From DATCRE01 sp964235605 (GTDB lineage Bacteria > Bacteroidota > Bacteroidia > Cytophagales > Cyclobacteriaceae), in contig CAXSCR010000005.1 in assembly GCA_964235605.1 (NCBI GenBank), forward strand, positions 1 through 64,000: DNA of 64,000 nt. Direction: 5' to 3'. The position numbers and the translations under genes are program-made. Below the pieces are notes generated by a model. That model saw only the letters and a program-made list of their open reading frames with translations. It was not told the origin of the DNA and ran no database searches. Below are positions 16,728 through 26,918 of this stretch, in pieces (within the stretch, counting starts at the first letter, position 1; each line of letters starts with the position of its first letter).

Positions 16728-17132
16728 TTATTGAACTTTCTTTTCAAGGACGTTAGTTGTAAAGGTGATCTTAGCCTCTTCAGTGTTAACGGCATTTGAT
16801 ATTATAGGAAGAACCTTATTCTGTTTTCCCATCTTTCCAGCACTGTTAAAGCCAATTGATATTTGACCTTTTCCTCCTGGGGGAATTGGATCACGTGGCC
16901 ATTCTGGTGTAGTACATCCACAAGAAATTTGAATGTTGGTGATTATTAGAGCTTCTTTTCCAGTGTTAGTAAAGAAAAAAACTTTTTCTACTTTATCTCC
17001 TTGTACAATATCCCCAAAATCATGGGTGTTCTTTTCGAAGGTAATAACTGGCCCTGTTGGTTGAACAGCCTGTCCAGATGCGTGGATTGCTACAACGCCA
17101 CACATTATGATTAAAAACAAAATCTTTTTCAT
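16728..17132 (-). CDS. DUF1573 exported protein
   Basis: The 134-residue protein has a signal peptide (KKILFLIIMCGVVAIHASG) and one immunoglobulin-like DUF1573 domain with the family hallmarks HDFGDI, FTNTG and SCGCTTPEWP. The paired Cys of SCGC may hold a metal or disulfide. DUF1573 proteins are abundant in Bacteroidota, are exported and have no agreed function. It is a single-gene unit ending at the bidirectional terminator. Confidence 0.88.
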   Translation of the reverse strand: MKKILFLIIMCGVVAIHASGQAVQPTGPVITFEKNTHDFGDIVQGDKVEKVFFFTNTGKEALIITNIQISCGCTTPEWPRDPIPPGGKGQISIGFNSAGKMGKQNKVLPIISNAVNTEEAKITFTTNVLEKKVQ

Positions 17133-17245
17133 ACGTTGAATTTTTTTTCAAATTTAGTAACCTTTAATCAATAATTCTGCCAGAATTATAAAAATTATGA
17201 CTTACGTTGTGATTAAGTAAATGCTCAATAAAGTTAACATAAATT

Positions 17246-17722
17246 ATGGATCTAAGTGTGGCCCAACTTTACGGCAACCAAGTTAGGCTTCGCATCTGTG
17301 GGTTATGCTTATATAATTCAAAGCTGCTCATGGTCAATCACCAAGGGTTAGGGTTAAGAAATTTCTGGGCACCGCCGGGTGGCGGAGTGGAATTAGGGCA
17401 AACCGCCTATCAAACCCTTATTAGGGAGTTTAGTGAGGAAGCAGGGATCAAAGTGAAGCCCGGAGAATTCAGATTTGGCTGTGAATACATAAATGATCCG
17501 TTGCATTCGGTAGAATTATTTTTTCTTGTGGAATATGAATCTGGAGCACTAATAACGGGATTCGATCCTGAAATGCGAGAGAATAAACAGATAATCACTG
17601 AAGTTAAGTGGATGACATCAGAAGAAATAAAAGCTTTGCCCCAAAATGAAATCCATGGTGTATTTAAATTATGTCCAGAACCTGCAAATCTTATTAAATT
17701 AAGCGGTTATTGGCCGATTTAA
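17246..17722 (+). CDS. Nudix hydrolase
   Basis: The 158-residue protein carries a Nudix box from about residue 48: GGGVELGQ followed by REFSEEAGI. The REFSEEAG metal-binding helix is intact, while the first Glu of the consensus (G-x5-E) is Gln here. Nudix enzymes cleave nucleoside diphosphates linked to another group; the substrate cannot be predicted. It stands alone, starting about 110 bases from the divergent DUF1573 gene. Confidence 0.85.
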   Translation: MDLSVAQLYGNQVRLRICGLCLYNSKLLMVNHQGLGLRNFWAPPGGGVELGQTAYQTLIREFSEEAGIKVKPGEFRFGCEYINDPLHSVELFFLVEYESGALITGFDPEMRENKQIITEVKWMTSEEIKALPQNEIHGVFKLCPEPANLIKLSGYWPI

Positions 17723-17837
17723 ATGAATCTATAAGACTTAGTTAGTGTGAATTACACTTAAAATATTTATTATTGTAATCTAAAAGCTTACCATAAATTG
17801 GTGGTACAATGAGTACTTCATCTAACTGGGAACAACT

Positions 17838-18725
17838 TTGCAAACCGCAGCGATAACGTATAAGCTAATTAAGAAGATCAAAGACGAGCGTTTTGATGAA
17901 GAACTCATTCATCAATATCACCTTCTTATCAATATAGGTACACGTGATTTTCAAACCATAATTATCAATCCCGAAGATAATCGAATCCTTTTTTTAGAGG
18001 ATTATGTGCTACCGGCTGTAAACTCTAATAAAGAGTTATTACAATTACTTGAGCAACTTTTTGATGCGCACCCTTTTTTAAGAGCCGCATTCTGGAAGAA
18101 GATCAAAATATCTATAAAAAATCAAAAGTTTGTTCAGGTGCCTACGGCTTTATTTGACAAGGAAGTCATAGGAGAATATTTAAAATTTAATGCCCCCATA
18201 GATACCCTTTCAGAGGATTTCTTAGCAGTACCAAATGATCTTGCAGATGCCATGACGGTTTTTGCAATTAATAAAGACCTGAAAGAATGGCTCACTGGAA
18301 TTTATCCCAATAATCCGCCTGTGTTTCTCCATCAATCAGCCGTACTTATTGAAGGCATTTTAAGGTTCGCAAAGCAACGTAAAGACAACCCACTTTATAT
18401 TTACGTAGATCGTTTTAAACTTCACATTGTATCTTGCTCGAATGGCAAATTAATGTACTACAATCAATTTGGGATTAAGCAGTTCTCAGACTATGTAAAG
18501 TATATAATGTTAGTAATGAATTCTCTTAATTTAGACCAACGTACAAGTAAAGTTCTATTGTGGGGATATATAGGTAAGAACTCACCACATTATCAAGAAT
18601 TTTATAAGTACATCAACAATGTAACGTTCGGAGCCAGGCCAGATTTTATTAACTTTAGTTATATGTTTGACGAGGTACAGGAGCATCATTTCTTCGATAC
18701 ATATAGCATTCATTTATTCAAATAA
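17838..18725 (+). CDS. DUF3822 family protein
   Basis: The 295-residue soluble protein matches the Bacteroidota family DUF3822, recognisable from the KLIKKIKDERFDEE start, the YIYVDRFKLHIV central strand and SKVLLWGYIGK. The fold of this family recalls actin/ASKHA-like ATPases, but the role is unknown. No ATG occurs near the beginning; the first possible start is TTG 17838, and the next Met is about 138 residues in, so the TTG start is accepted. It lies just ahead of coaD, a neighbourhood common in Bacteroidota. Confidence 0.75.
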   Translation: MQTAAITYKLIKKIKDERFDEELIHQYHLLINIGTRDFQTIIINPEDNRILFLEDYVLPAVNSNKELLQLLEQLFDAHPFLRAAFWKKIKISIKNQKFVQVPTALFDKEVIGEYLKFNAPIDTLSEDFLAVPNDLADAMTVFAINKDLKEWLTGIYPNNPPVFLHQSAVLIEGILRFAKQRKDNPLYIYVDRFKLHIVSCSNGKLMYYNQFGIKQFSDYVKYIMLVMNSLNLDQRTSKVLLWGYIGKNSPHYQEFYKYINNVTFGARPDFINFSYMFDEVQEHHFFDTYSIHLFK

Positions 18726-18804
18726 GCAGTACATGTTAATTGGTTATAATTGATTATTAACACCAAATCACTGTAACTGATAAAGGATAATTCCTAGCAT
18801 CCAA

Positions 18805-19263
18805 ATGACAAAAAAAATTGCCCTTTTCCCAGGTTCCTTTGATCCATTCACCAAAGGACATGAAGACATTGTGTTACGTGGTCTAAAACTCTTCGATGAA
18901 ATCATTATTGCAATAGGCTTCAATAGTAAGAAGAACACCCGTTACTTTGAGATTGAATTTATGGTGGAGTGTATTAAATCAGCGTTTGTAAAGCACCCAA
19001 ACATTAGGGTCGTAACGTTTTCGGAATTAACTGCTGAGTTTGCAAGAAAGAACGGTGCGCGTTATCTATTACGAGGACTTCGTAACACTACTGACTTTGA
19101 ATACGAAAACAGTATTGCACAAGTAAACCGATATCTAAACGCCGAGTTAGAATCCGTCTTTTTAATAACATCGCCCCAACTAGCTTCCATTAGTTCTACC
19201 ATTATTCGGGAAGTACATAAATACGAGGGTGATGTTTCGGAATTTCTGCCCTATAAACTTTAA
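18805..19263 (+). CDS. coaD: Phosphopantetheine adenylyltransferase
   Basis: CoaD makes dephospho-CoA from phosphopantetheine and ATP, the penultimate step of coenzyme A synthesis. The 152-residue protein has the nucleotidyltransferase motif PGSFDPFTKGHEDI (TxGH at residues 16-19), RGLRNTTDFEYE for phosphopantetheine binding and ISSTIIRE (ISSTxxR) near the C-terminus. The length is normal for the family. It lies 79 bases after the DUF3822 gene on the same strand and is followed by a terminator. Confidence 0.95.
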   Translation: MTKKIALFPGSFDPFTKGHEDIVLRGLKLFDEIIIAIGFNSKKNTRYFEIEFMVECIKSAFVKHPNIRVVTFSELTAEFARKNGARYLLRGLRNTTDFEYENSIAQVNRYLNAELESVFLITSPQLASISSTIIREVHKYEGDVSEFLPYKL

Positions 19264-19427
19264 CGGGTAACCGTATCTTTGCATAATACCTGCCTGAGAC
19301 TACTTTTATTAGGAATGTATTGCTAATTCTGGTCAGCTTTTTAATTCCGATTTAATAGACAAAAATGGTTGGTGACATATGGCCTAATTCATTGAAGGAT
19401 TAATAATTACTTAGATCGAGAAAAAGG

Positions 19428-19455
19428 AAATTGAAAATTGTTTCAATTTTTTTTT
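19428..19455 (+). terminator. Intrinsic terminator between coaD and the Nudix gene
   Basis: AAATTGAAA (19428-19436) and TTTCAATTT (19441-19449) form a 9-bp stem with a 4-base loop followed by a long T run. Orientation serves coaD; the opposite Nudix gene ends just beyond it. Confidence 0.75.
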
Positions 19456-19482
19456 ATTTTATGGCCATACTCTAATTCGATG

Positions 19483-20163
19483 CTACGACTTTATCTCCAT
19501 GAAATCATAATATTTTTCAAACACATAACTGATGGATTTATAAGAATGCTCTAAGGCATGATACACTTCCTTCTGACTCATCCAACGAACCTCTTCTATA
19601 TCTTCTTCAAGACAAGGTTTCATTTTCGAATCATCAACTAGGTCCATGATATACCAGCGTGTCTTTTTTAACATAGCGTTTTTATTCATGGTATAAGTAT
19701 GCCAAGTAGTGCATATCTTCTTTCCGAGCTTAACTGAAACATTGCATTCTTCAGCAACTTCACGTACGGCTGTTTGATTATACTTCTCTTTCTTTTCTTT
19801 TTTACCCTTTGGTAAATCCCACTTCTTCATCCGATAAATCATCAAGAACTTATCTTTTTTTCGGATTACACCACCTGCTGCTTTAACTATTTTAAACTTG
19901 CTTTTTAAATAAGTCTTGACCAGCTTATAGTTTTCAGCGGTTATAAATAACGAAAGAAGATTTGTAGGAACTTTTGAAGTAAGGAATCCCAGCAAAAGAT
20001 CTAAATCTTTCTCTTTCACGTTTCTAACCCAAACATGATGTATTAATCCTGCTTGCGTAACTGGCTCGACTGCGGCATCAATAACATGATTTATATGACC
20101 TGAATGAGGTTGCTCACTGGTCTTCAATATCCTCACCGGGATGTCGTTAATAAAAATGATCAT
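19483..20163 (-). CDS. Nudix domain protein
   Basis: The 226-residue protein has a distinct N-terminal domain of about 90 residues and a Nudix domain starting at AAGGVIRKKDKFLMIYR. The Nudix helix is intact (REVAEECNV), preceded by a Lys-rich loop WDLPKGKKEKKEKY. Bacteroidota carry this two-domain form next to pyrE, and here it is divergent from pyrE with a 164-bp gap. The substrate is unknown; the basic loop could suit polyphosphate or nucleotide substrates, but this is a guess. Confidence 0.8.
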   Translation of the reverse strand: MIIFINDIPVRILKTSEQPHSGHINHVIDAAVEPVTQAGLIHHVWVRNVKEKDLDLLLGFLTSKVPTNLLSLFITAENYKLVKTYLKSKFKIVKAAGGVIRKKDKFLMIYRMKKWDLPKGKKEKKEKYNQTAVREVAEECNVSVKLGKKICTTWHTYTMNKNAMLKKTRWYIMDLVDDSKMKPCLEEDIEEVRWMSQKEVYHALEHSYKSISYVFEKYYDFMEIKS

Positions 20164-20327
20164 CCTTTATTCAGTTTCACCTTGTCCATGTTCGCAAAAG
20201 AATAAATAATTTGGATGCAGACAAGCAGATTGGCACTTTTTTGGAAAAGTATTTATACAGCCCATGTAATAAAACCAATTGAAAGCCAATCATTTTTAAC
20301 ACATATTTGCACGCTTAAAGCTCTATC

Positions 20328-20978
20328 ATGATAATCATAAAGGTTCAAGAAGAGACTGCAGCCAGTGTCGCGGCTATGCTTCTCAAAATACAAGCAATAA
20401 AATTAAATACTGATAAGCCATTTACATGGAGTTCAGGATGGAAGTCTCCAATCTATTGCGATAATCGTTTATCTCTCTCCTACCCCGAGATACGCAAGGC
20501 TATATGTAGCGGACTCGTGGCAGCCATTAAACAAAACTTTTCCAACGCCGAAGCAATTGCTGGTGTTGCCACTGCAGGCATTGCGCAAGGCGCGTTAGTA
20601 GCAGAAAAAATGGATCTTCCATTTCTTTATGTAAGGCCAAAAGCCAAAGACCATGGCATGGGAAATCTCATTGAAGGAAAGATTACAAAAGGTCAAAAAG
20701 TTGTGGTTATTGAAGATCTGGTGTCAACAGGTGGAAGCTCATTGAAAGCCGCCCAAGAACTTAAAGAAGCTGGCTTTGATGTATTGGGTATGGTATCAAT
20801 TTTCAATTATGGCTTCGACCTCGCTGCTAGAAATTTTCAGGATGCTAATGTTTCGCTAATCAGCTTAAGTGATTATAGCTTTTTGCTACGCTATGCCCTT
20901 GAACAGAAATATGTTAATGAAACCGAGCTTATTTCATTAAAGGCATGGCGTGTGGATCCCGCCAATTGGAAAAAGTGA
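20328..20978 (+). CDS. pyrE: Orotate phosphoribosyltransferase
   Basis: PyrE joins orotate to PRPP to give OMP in pyrimidine synthesis. The 216-residue protein has the PRPP loop VVVIEDLVSTGGSS (about residues 124-137), FTWSSGWKSPIYCDNR near the N-terminus for orotate binding, and FLYVRPKAKDHG with the catalytic Lys. The length is typical. It converges with the barrel gene that follows, with only 23 bases between stop codons. Confidence 0.95.
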   Translation: MIIIKVQEETAASVAAMLLKIQAIKLNTDKPFTWSSGWKSPIYCDNRLSLSYPEIRKAICSGLVAAIKQNFSNAEAIAGVATAGIAQGALVAEKMDLPFLYVRPKAKDHGMGNLIEGKITKGQKVVVIEDLVSTGGSSLKAAQELKEAGFDVLGMVSIFNYGFDLAARNFQDANVSLISLSDYSFLLRYALEQKYVNETELISLKAWRVDPANWKK

Positions 20979-21001
20979 GTTACTTCATTATTAATGATTG
21001 T

Positions 21002-21808
21002 CTATCTACTCTTATCAAATGTACTTTTACCTTTCTTTCTATGACTTGTTCTTAAGTCAATAAGATAGGCTAAGCTGATGCGAAAACCCTGATTGCGGAC
21101 TTGCAAATTATCTTGATATAAAAGCACATTAGAAAAAGCACCTTGACTTGTACGGCTCAAATAACTGTGCCCTAATTCATATCTTAATGTAAGCATAACC
21201 TGACGAAGGTGAATAGGTTCGAAAACAAAACCTGCAGAAAAATTTATCCCTAACTGCAACCGATTTGCGCTTTGAATCACCATTTCATTTTGGCCCACCT
21301 TCTCTGGATCTTTTCCAAAAACTATTTTGTAGCCGCGAGGTTGTTCAAATAGATCATCTCTTAATTCGCTATTATAGAAGGTACCTTTGCCTCCAAGCCA
21401 ATAGCTTATATTAGGGCCCATTCCAAAATACATTTTAAATTCTTTATTACCTTTTGCTTTAATCTTATATTCCACAGTATATAGAATGGGTAGTTCTATG
21501 TAGTTGTATACCACCTCATTTCTTAGAGACTGATCATCGACCTTATTCTCTATAATTTTACCTTTTTTTGAATATATAAGTGACGTGTGAAGAAAAAATC
21601 TCTTCTGCACCCTAAACGAAACATTAAAGCCTGCATGATAACTTAATACAGGGGTAACCTTGTATCGCGACCTTTCCTCTACATCATCATATCTAACCCA
21701 TGAATAATTGAGTCCGCCAGTTGGACCAATTAATAACTGCGCGGAAGATGGCAGCGCAACGCCGAAGAATAAAACAATTAGTAAGACGTTTAGCTTCACA
21801 GAGTTCAA
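21002..21808 (-). CDS. PorT-family outer-membrane beta-barrel protein
   Basis: The 268-residue protein has a signal peptide (LNVLLIVLFFGVALPSSAQ) and repeated amphipathic strands such as YNYIELPILYTVEYK and LMLTLRYELGHSYL-like segments. This fits the PorT-type small barrels of Bacteroidota (outer membrane protein beta-barrel, PF13568-like). PorT in Porphyromonas is part of type IX secretion, but many relatives are not. The nearby PorP/SprF genes and type IX cargo make a secretion role plausible; the sequence alone does not prove it. Confidence 0.65.
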   Translation of the reverse strand: MNSVKLNVLLIVLFFGVALPSSAQLLIGPTGGLNYSWVRYDDVEERSRYKVTPVLSYHAGFNVSFRVQKRFFLHTSLIYSKKGKIIENKVDDQSLRNEVVYNYIELPILYTVEYKIKAKGNKEFKMYFGMGPNISYWLGGKGTFYNSELRDDLFEQPRGYKIVFGKDPEKVGQNEMVIQSANRLQLGINFSAGFVFEPIHLRQVMLTLRYELGHSYLSRTSQGAFSNVLLYQDNLQVRNQGFRISLAYLIDLRTSHRKKGKSTFDKSR

Positions 21809-22038
21809 AATAGTTGTTTATCTATTCTAAGATAGCAAATTAAATTTACTACGCGAAGTCACTCGTAGAAATGCGAGCACAAAACCAAAAAAGCAGTATA
21901 TTAGTATAATTTGAATGAATAAACTTTTTAAGGGTAGATGAACTTGGTCATTCCTTCAAACTACCAAAATGACATTTTTTAGAAGTAAAGGCAAATTAAA
22001 AGTGACCTTTGTGCTTTTGTCAATATTAATGCATGTGA

Positions 22039-23349
22039 ATGAGTAAATATTTACATTTTATATTTTTAGTGGCATTGCATATTAGTTGCTACAGGAGCCT
22101 AGCGCAGAACTACCCTGTTTACAACAGCTATTATGTGAATCCCTATTTATATAATCCAGCAGAAGCCGCAACTGAGTATACCTACATATTAGTTAACTAT
22201 AGACAACAGTGGTTAGGTGTTGAGGGTGCACCCATAGTGTCAACAATTAATTTTAATACCTTACTTAAAGATCGCCATGCTGGAGTGGGTGCTAAAGTGT
22301 CTTCATTTAAAAGGGGATTACTAAATACAACAGATGCTTCTTTAACCTATGCTTACGGGATCAATGTACGCGAAAAAAACACTTTCTTCTTTGGCCTTTC
22401 GGGTGGCGCAATAACGAGTAGCATTGATGTAAATAAAATTAGTGATCCAGATGATCCTGCAGTTGCCGGCTATCTAGAAAATAACATGCAGGCCACAGCT
22501 AATTTTGGTCTACTCTACCGCGCATCTTCGGGAATCAATCTTGGTGTGTCTCTTCCTCAATTGATAGCGCCAAAATATAACTCGCTAGCTAATTTTGAGA
22601 GCACCGCCTTTTCCCCCTTTGATCAGGTTATAATTACGGCATACTATAATCGTAAAATTGCCGGTAAACTTGTGGCTGGTAAGAAGAAAGGTGTTCGCGC
22701 AAAAGTAATGAGTAACGAAAAAAGTGCTCCACTAGAACTCTATCTCACCTATAAATACGCCAAAATAGGCAATAGTCAATTCGAGGCTTTATGTAAACTA
22801 AACCTATCAGAAAATTTATGGCTAGGCGGCTTATATAGACAAGGTTACGGATACGGTGGCATTATAGGGGTCAACATCAAAAGATTCTTGCTAGGCTACT
22901 CCTATGAGCTTGGTAGCCAACCTGCAGCTGGTGTATCAACTGGTACCCATGAGGTTCAAATGGGCCTGCGCTTAGGTAAAATTAAAAAGCTCTATAAGCC
23001 AAAACCTACCTTGAGGTCAACCATTAAGAAAACAAATGAGCAACACATCGCGCGTTTCCAGCAATCAGTTGATGACACTGAGCATGTTGATGAGGAAGAA
23101 GAAGATAAAAAGAAGTATTATGTTGTGGTTAAAGCCTTCTCTGATTTTAATGGGGCAGATCAATTTAAAAAGAAACTAATAGAGCAAAAATTCGGGGCCA
23201 ATATCTTCTATTACGAAAAGGATAAAAAGTACTACGTACACGTATTAGAAAGCGCCAAGCAAAGTGAAGCCAATGAGGAGGTTAAAGCCCTTAAAAAACT
23301 AACTAAAATTAAAGATGCGCGGGTGCTAATGGTAACAAATCCTAAATAA
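22039..23349 (+). CDS. PorP/SprF-family protein with C-terminal SPOR domain
   Basis: The 436-residue protein begins with a signal peptide and the family signature YNSYYVNPYLYNPA, then a PorP/SprF-type outer-membrane barrel to about residue 315. A low-complexity acidic linker follows, then a SPOR-like domain (about 353-436, KKYYVVVKAFSDFNGADQF). PorP/SprF proteins pair with type IX substrates and help place them on the cell surface. SPOR domains bind glycan strands lacking stem peptides, so the fusion could tether the barrel to peptidoglycan. It lies 87 bases upstream of a large type IX cargo gene. Confidence 0.85.
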   Translation: MSKYLHFIFLVALHISCYRSLAQNYPVYNSYYVNPYLYNPAEAATEYTYILVNYRQQWLGVEGAPIVSTINFNTLLKDRHAGVGAKVSSFKRGLLNTTDASLTYAYGINVREKNTFFFGLSGGAITSSIDVNKISDPDDPAVAGYLENNMQATANFGLLYRASSGINLGVSLPQLIAPKYNSLANFESTAFSPFDQVIITAYYNRKIAGKLVAGKKKGVRAKVMSNEKSAPLELYLTYKYAKIGNSQFEALCKLNLSENLWLGGLYRQGYGYGGIIGVNIKRFLLGYSYELGSQPAAGVSTGTHEVQMGLRLGKIKKLYKPKPTLRSTIKKTNEQHIARFQQSVDDTEHVDEEEEDKKKYYVVVKAFSDFNGADQFKKKLIEQKFGANIFYYEKDKKYYVHVLESAKQSEANEEVKALKKLTKIKDARVLMVTNPK

Positions 23350-23436
23350 AAGTAGTTTATCCCCCTTTTCGGTATTCTATCGATGCTTTTGGTAATCTAT
23401 TGGTTACATTAATTACCTGATTCACTATCTATAGCT

Positions 23437-26400
23437 ATGCGTAACCCTATTAAATGTCTTAAAAGGTGGATTATCTTACTTTCGACAGTTTTAATACTGT
23501 CGTTTACATCCATCGTCGCCGTGGCACAACAGCCAATTGTGACCTCTATCGATAAAACTACAGCAACTGCAGGAGAGATCGTATCCATTAGTGGAAGCAA
23601 TTTCGGTATTGTTAAAACAGACCTCCAGGTTTTCTTTGGCGCTACTAAGGGGTTTATAAAGTCAGCTACCGATCAATTAATTGAAGTTGAGGTTCCAACT
23701 GGTGCCACTTATAATAATATATCAGTAACAAGAAAGCAGGCATCAGGGCCGGGCTTAACAGGATATTCTGATGTGCAGTTCTTGCTGAATTTTAATGGAA
23801 AGTATGACATAGACCCATCAAAATTTGATACACAACAAGACTTTCCAGCGGCAAGTGGATTATATGATCTCTGCATGTGTGATTTCGATGGAGATAAAAA
23901 AAATGATATAGCTTCAGTTGGAGAGTCTATAAACAAAAAATCAGTCATCATTCACGGTAATTCCAGCAGCCCTGGAACTATAAATTATGTAAGTAAAAAT
24001 AACCTAACAATAGAAGGCACATCATTAAATACAACTTGTGGCGATCTTAATGGAGACGGTAAGCCAGATCTAATTGTTACCACCAAAACAACTATATTAA
24101 CGACTGTAATTAATAAAATATATATTTATCAAAATAAAAGCACTGGAATTGATGACTTTTCATTTGGAGATCCGTCCATTCTTTTCTTCGATGGCCGTAC
24201 GCCATCTATTGCTGCTATAGCAGATTTGAATTTGGATGGATTACCTGAAGTTGTCTTCACAGACCAGACAAGCAATAAAATCGGCATACTCCTTAATCAA
24301 AGTACGGCATCAACCATATCTATTTCTACAACACCAATCGATTTCATTACCTCCGCTACTGGCGAAAGTTCGGACGCTATCGCAATTGAAGATTTAAATG
24401 GTGATCATCTTCCTGAAATTATCACAAGTAAATACCAAGTTGGTAATAGTCACATGTATATATTGAAAAATACGAGTCAAGGTTCAGTAAGTTTCAGTGA
24501 CGCAAAAGACATAACACTTGATAAGCCGCTTCTTAACAATGTCAAAAGAATAAGAATTGGAGATCTTGATGGAGATGGTAAACCAGATATAGTGGCAACC
24601 CGATGGCTTAGTAATAACATTGCTATTTATTTAAACACAAGCACCGTCTCCAATATAACCTTTGCACCATTTAAAGATGTATTCACAAAAGGAGAAAGGC
24701 CTTGGGGACTTGACATGGGTGATTTAGATGGGGATGGAAAGACAGATATTGTCATTTCTTCTACAAAGGAAAATAGACTTACTATTCTAAATAATAAAAG
24801 TACACCAGGTACGCTTAATTTTGACATAGAAGAAATATCCACCTTTAAAGTAACACGTCACATTCAAATAGGTGATGTGGATGGTGATGGAAAACATGAT
24901 ATTACCTTTGCTAGTATTGACGATGCTTTAGTTGGTCTTGCTTCTAAGGTTTCTGTTTTACGAAACAAGGCATGCATGATTCCGAAAATTTTTAATGAAG
25001 GTCCATTGAATATTTGTGTTGGTAATGCATTAAAGTTAACGTCTACGCAAAGTCCAGGCGCAACCTATACATGGCTAAATAACAACGTCCCAGTAAACAC
25101 AGGTGTTAACACAGGGAATCCTTTTTATGATGTACCGACTAATGTTGCATCAGCTAATAATAGTTATACTGTTTTAATTACTCCACAAGCTGGCAACATC
25201 GTTTGCACTGAAGCTTCAACGCCATCAGTAGCAGTGACTGTTAGCAGTGGCACACCACCTAACTCAACAAATCAAATAAAAGCAGTCGGCCCTATCTGCT
25301 CAGGTGGAACGCTCACTCTTGAATTAGAAAGTCCAATTGCTGGTGCTACTTATAAATGGGGTGGGCCGGGCGGATATTCGTATCAAGGAGCAACGGGATC
25401 TATACCCAATTTCTCAGCACAAAATGCAGGAAAATATTGGGTTGATATAATCATGGGCACCTGCCTTGCGAAGACCTTTGAAAAAACATTTGAAGTAATA
25501 GACCTTGAAGGTTTTAAAGTTATGTCAAGCGGATCAAATATGTTATGTAACGGTGATGCGCCTAAAACATTAACAGTCTCACCAACACCGGCGGGCTTTA
25601 CGTATGCATGGTATGAAAGAACATTAGGCAATCTAAATAAAAGTGGAACTACATTAAGTGTAACGTCATCAGGCGATTATTTTGTTAAAGCATCCTCTCC
25701 GAGTTGCTCACCACCAGACACTGAACCTCTAAAAATAACAGTGGTAACAAAACCAACAGTTGATTTTTCGTTTGATCATAGCGCTGCATGCGTAGGACAA
25801 AACATAATTTTTACTAGTACTATTACGAATGCTACACCATTAGTTGACCTATTTTATAAATGGGAGTTCGGTGATGGAGAAATCTCATCTGAACGAAATC
25901 CAACACATAAATATTTAAGTGCTACACCAAAAACTCCAAAATTAACAGTCTCCTATAGCACGAACGGAGTATGTGAAGCCTCTAAAATATCCACCTCTTC
26001 TATTGATGTTAAAACTGCACCTCTTGCACAAATAATAAGTCCAGGAAATACAACATTCCAATTCTGCAAGGGAGAAACATTAACACTTGCACTTTCTAAT
26101 TCATTTGATACGTACACCTGGAGCAATGGAAAAACAGGTGCATCGATTGATGTAAGCGAAAGTGGAAATTACACCGTAACAGTTACCACCGGCGGGTGCA
26201 CCTTGGATGCAGCGCAAACAATAAAAGCTTCATATCCAGAAATTATAATAAGTGCCGATCCTGCTAAGATTGATGAAGGGCAAAGTTCACAACTCACTGC
26301 TTCAGGGTTAGTTGATTATAATTGGATTCCTTCAGAAACTTTATCTAATTCGATTATTGCTACGCCAATAGCCTCGCCTATAGTAACAACAACATACACA

Positions 26401-26745
26401 ATTACAGGACATGGCCTAGATGGATGCCCTGGTTCAGCAACTTTTGAATTGCTTGTTAAGGGAGAACCACTTGTGAATAAACTCAAACCTAGCAATATAA
26501 TTTCACCAGACGGCAATGGTAAAAACGATCATTGGAACATTGAGAAAATACTTGAATTTCCAACTTGTACAGTTGCGATATACGATATAAAAGGAGTGAA
26601 GATTTTTGAAGCTAAGCCTTACATTAATAACTGGGATGGTACATATAAAGGTAAGAAATTGCCTGACGGTGTATACTACTATGTAATACGTTGCGATGGT
26701 GAGGAAAGCCATCCACGCAGCGGAAGCATCACATTGCTTAAATAG
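23437..26745 (+). CDS. Secreted FG-GAP/PKD repeat protein with type IX sorting domain
   Basis: The 1102-residue protein has a signal peptide, an IPT/TIG domain (about residues 35-115), then seven FG-GAP/VCBS-like units marked by calcium-binding DGDGKxD loops (for example GDLNGDGKPD, GDLDGDGKTD) to about residue 510. Ig-like modules with paired Cys follow, a PKD domain (WEFGDGEISSERNPTHKY, about 800-890), and a gliding-motility type C-terminal domain (about 1015-1102, DGNGKNDHWNIE ... LPDGVYYYVI), the type B signal for type IX export. A surface adhesin or polymer-binding role is likely; the ligand is unknown. The upstream PorP/SprF gene is its probable partner. Confidence 0.88.
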   Translation: MRNPIKCLKRWIILLSTVLILSFTSIVAVAQQPIVTSIDKTTATAGEIVSISGSNFGIVKTDLQVFFGATKGFIKSATDQLIEVEVPTGATYNNISVTRKQASGPGLTGYSDVQFLLNFNGKYDIDPSKFDTQQDFPAASGLYDLCMCDFDGDKKNDIASVGESINKKSVIIHGNSSSPGTINYVSKNNLTIEGTSLNTTCGDLNGDGKPDLIVTTKTTILTTVINKIYIYQNKSTGIDDFSFGDPSILFFDGRTPSIAAIADLNLDGLPEVVFTDQTSNKIGILLNQSTASTISISTTPIDFITSATGESSDAIAIEDLNGDHLPEIITSKYQVGNSHMYILKNTSQGSVSFSDAKDITLDKPLLNNVKRIRIGDLDGDGKPDIVATRWLSNNIAIYLNTSTVSNITFAPFKDVFTKGERPWGLDMGDLDGDGKTDIVISSTKENRLTILNNKSTPGTLNFDIEEISTFKVTRHIQIGDVDGDGKHDITFASIDDALVGLASKVSVLRNKACMIPKIFNEGPLNICVGNALKLTSTQSPGATYTWLNNNVPVNTGVNTGNPFYDVPTNVASANNSYTVLITPQAGNIVCTEASTPSVAVTVSSGTPPNSTNQIKAVGPICSGGTLTLELESPIAGATYKWGGPGGYSYQGATGSIPNFSAQNAGKYWVDIIMGTCLAKTFEKTFEVIDLEGFKVMSSGSNMLCNGDAPKTLTVSPTPAGFTYAWYERTLGNLNKSGTTLSVTSSGDYFVKASSPSCSPPDTEPLKITVVTKPTVDFSFDHSAACVGQNIIFTSTITNATPLVDLFYKWEFGDGEISSERNPTHKYLSATPKTPKLTVSYSTNGVCEASKISTSSIDVKTAPLAQIISPGNTTFQFCKGETLTLALSNSFDTYTWSNGKTGASIDVSESGNYTVTVTTGGCTLDAAQTIKASYPEIIISADPAKIDEGQSSQLTASGLVDYNWIPSETLSNSIIATPIASPIVTTTYTITGHGLDGCPGSATFELLVKGEPLVNKLKPSNIISPDGNGKNDHWNIEKILEFPTCTVAIYDIKGVKIFEAKPYINNWDGTYKGKKLPDGVYYYVIRCDGEESHPRSGSITLLK

Positions 26746-26918
26746 TGACTGCTTAAAAATTAGGTTTATTATTCAATAACGATTTTAACTGGGAGTTGTT
26801 TTTGTATTTGTTTAATAAACCCTACATCCTTAAGGTACAACTCAAATTGGCTACATGATAACGTTTGTTAATTGGCATCTTTGAATACTAATACAGTAAA
26901 TCCTAACCCAATAGTCCT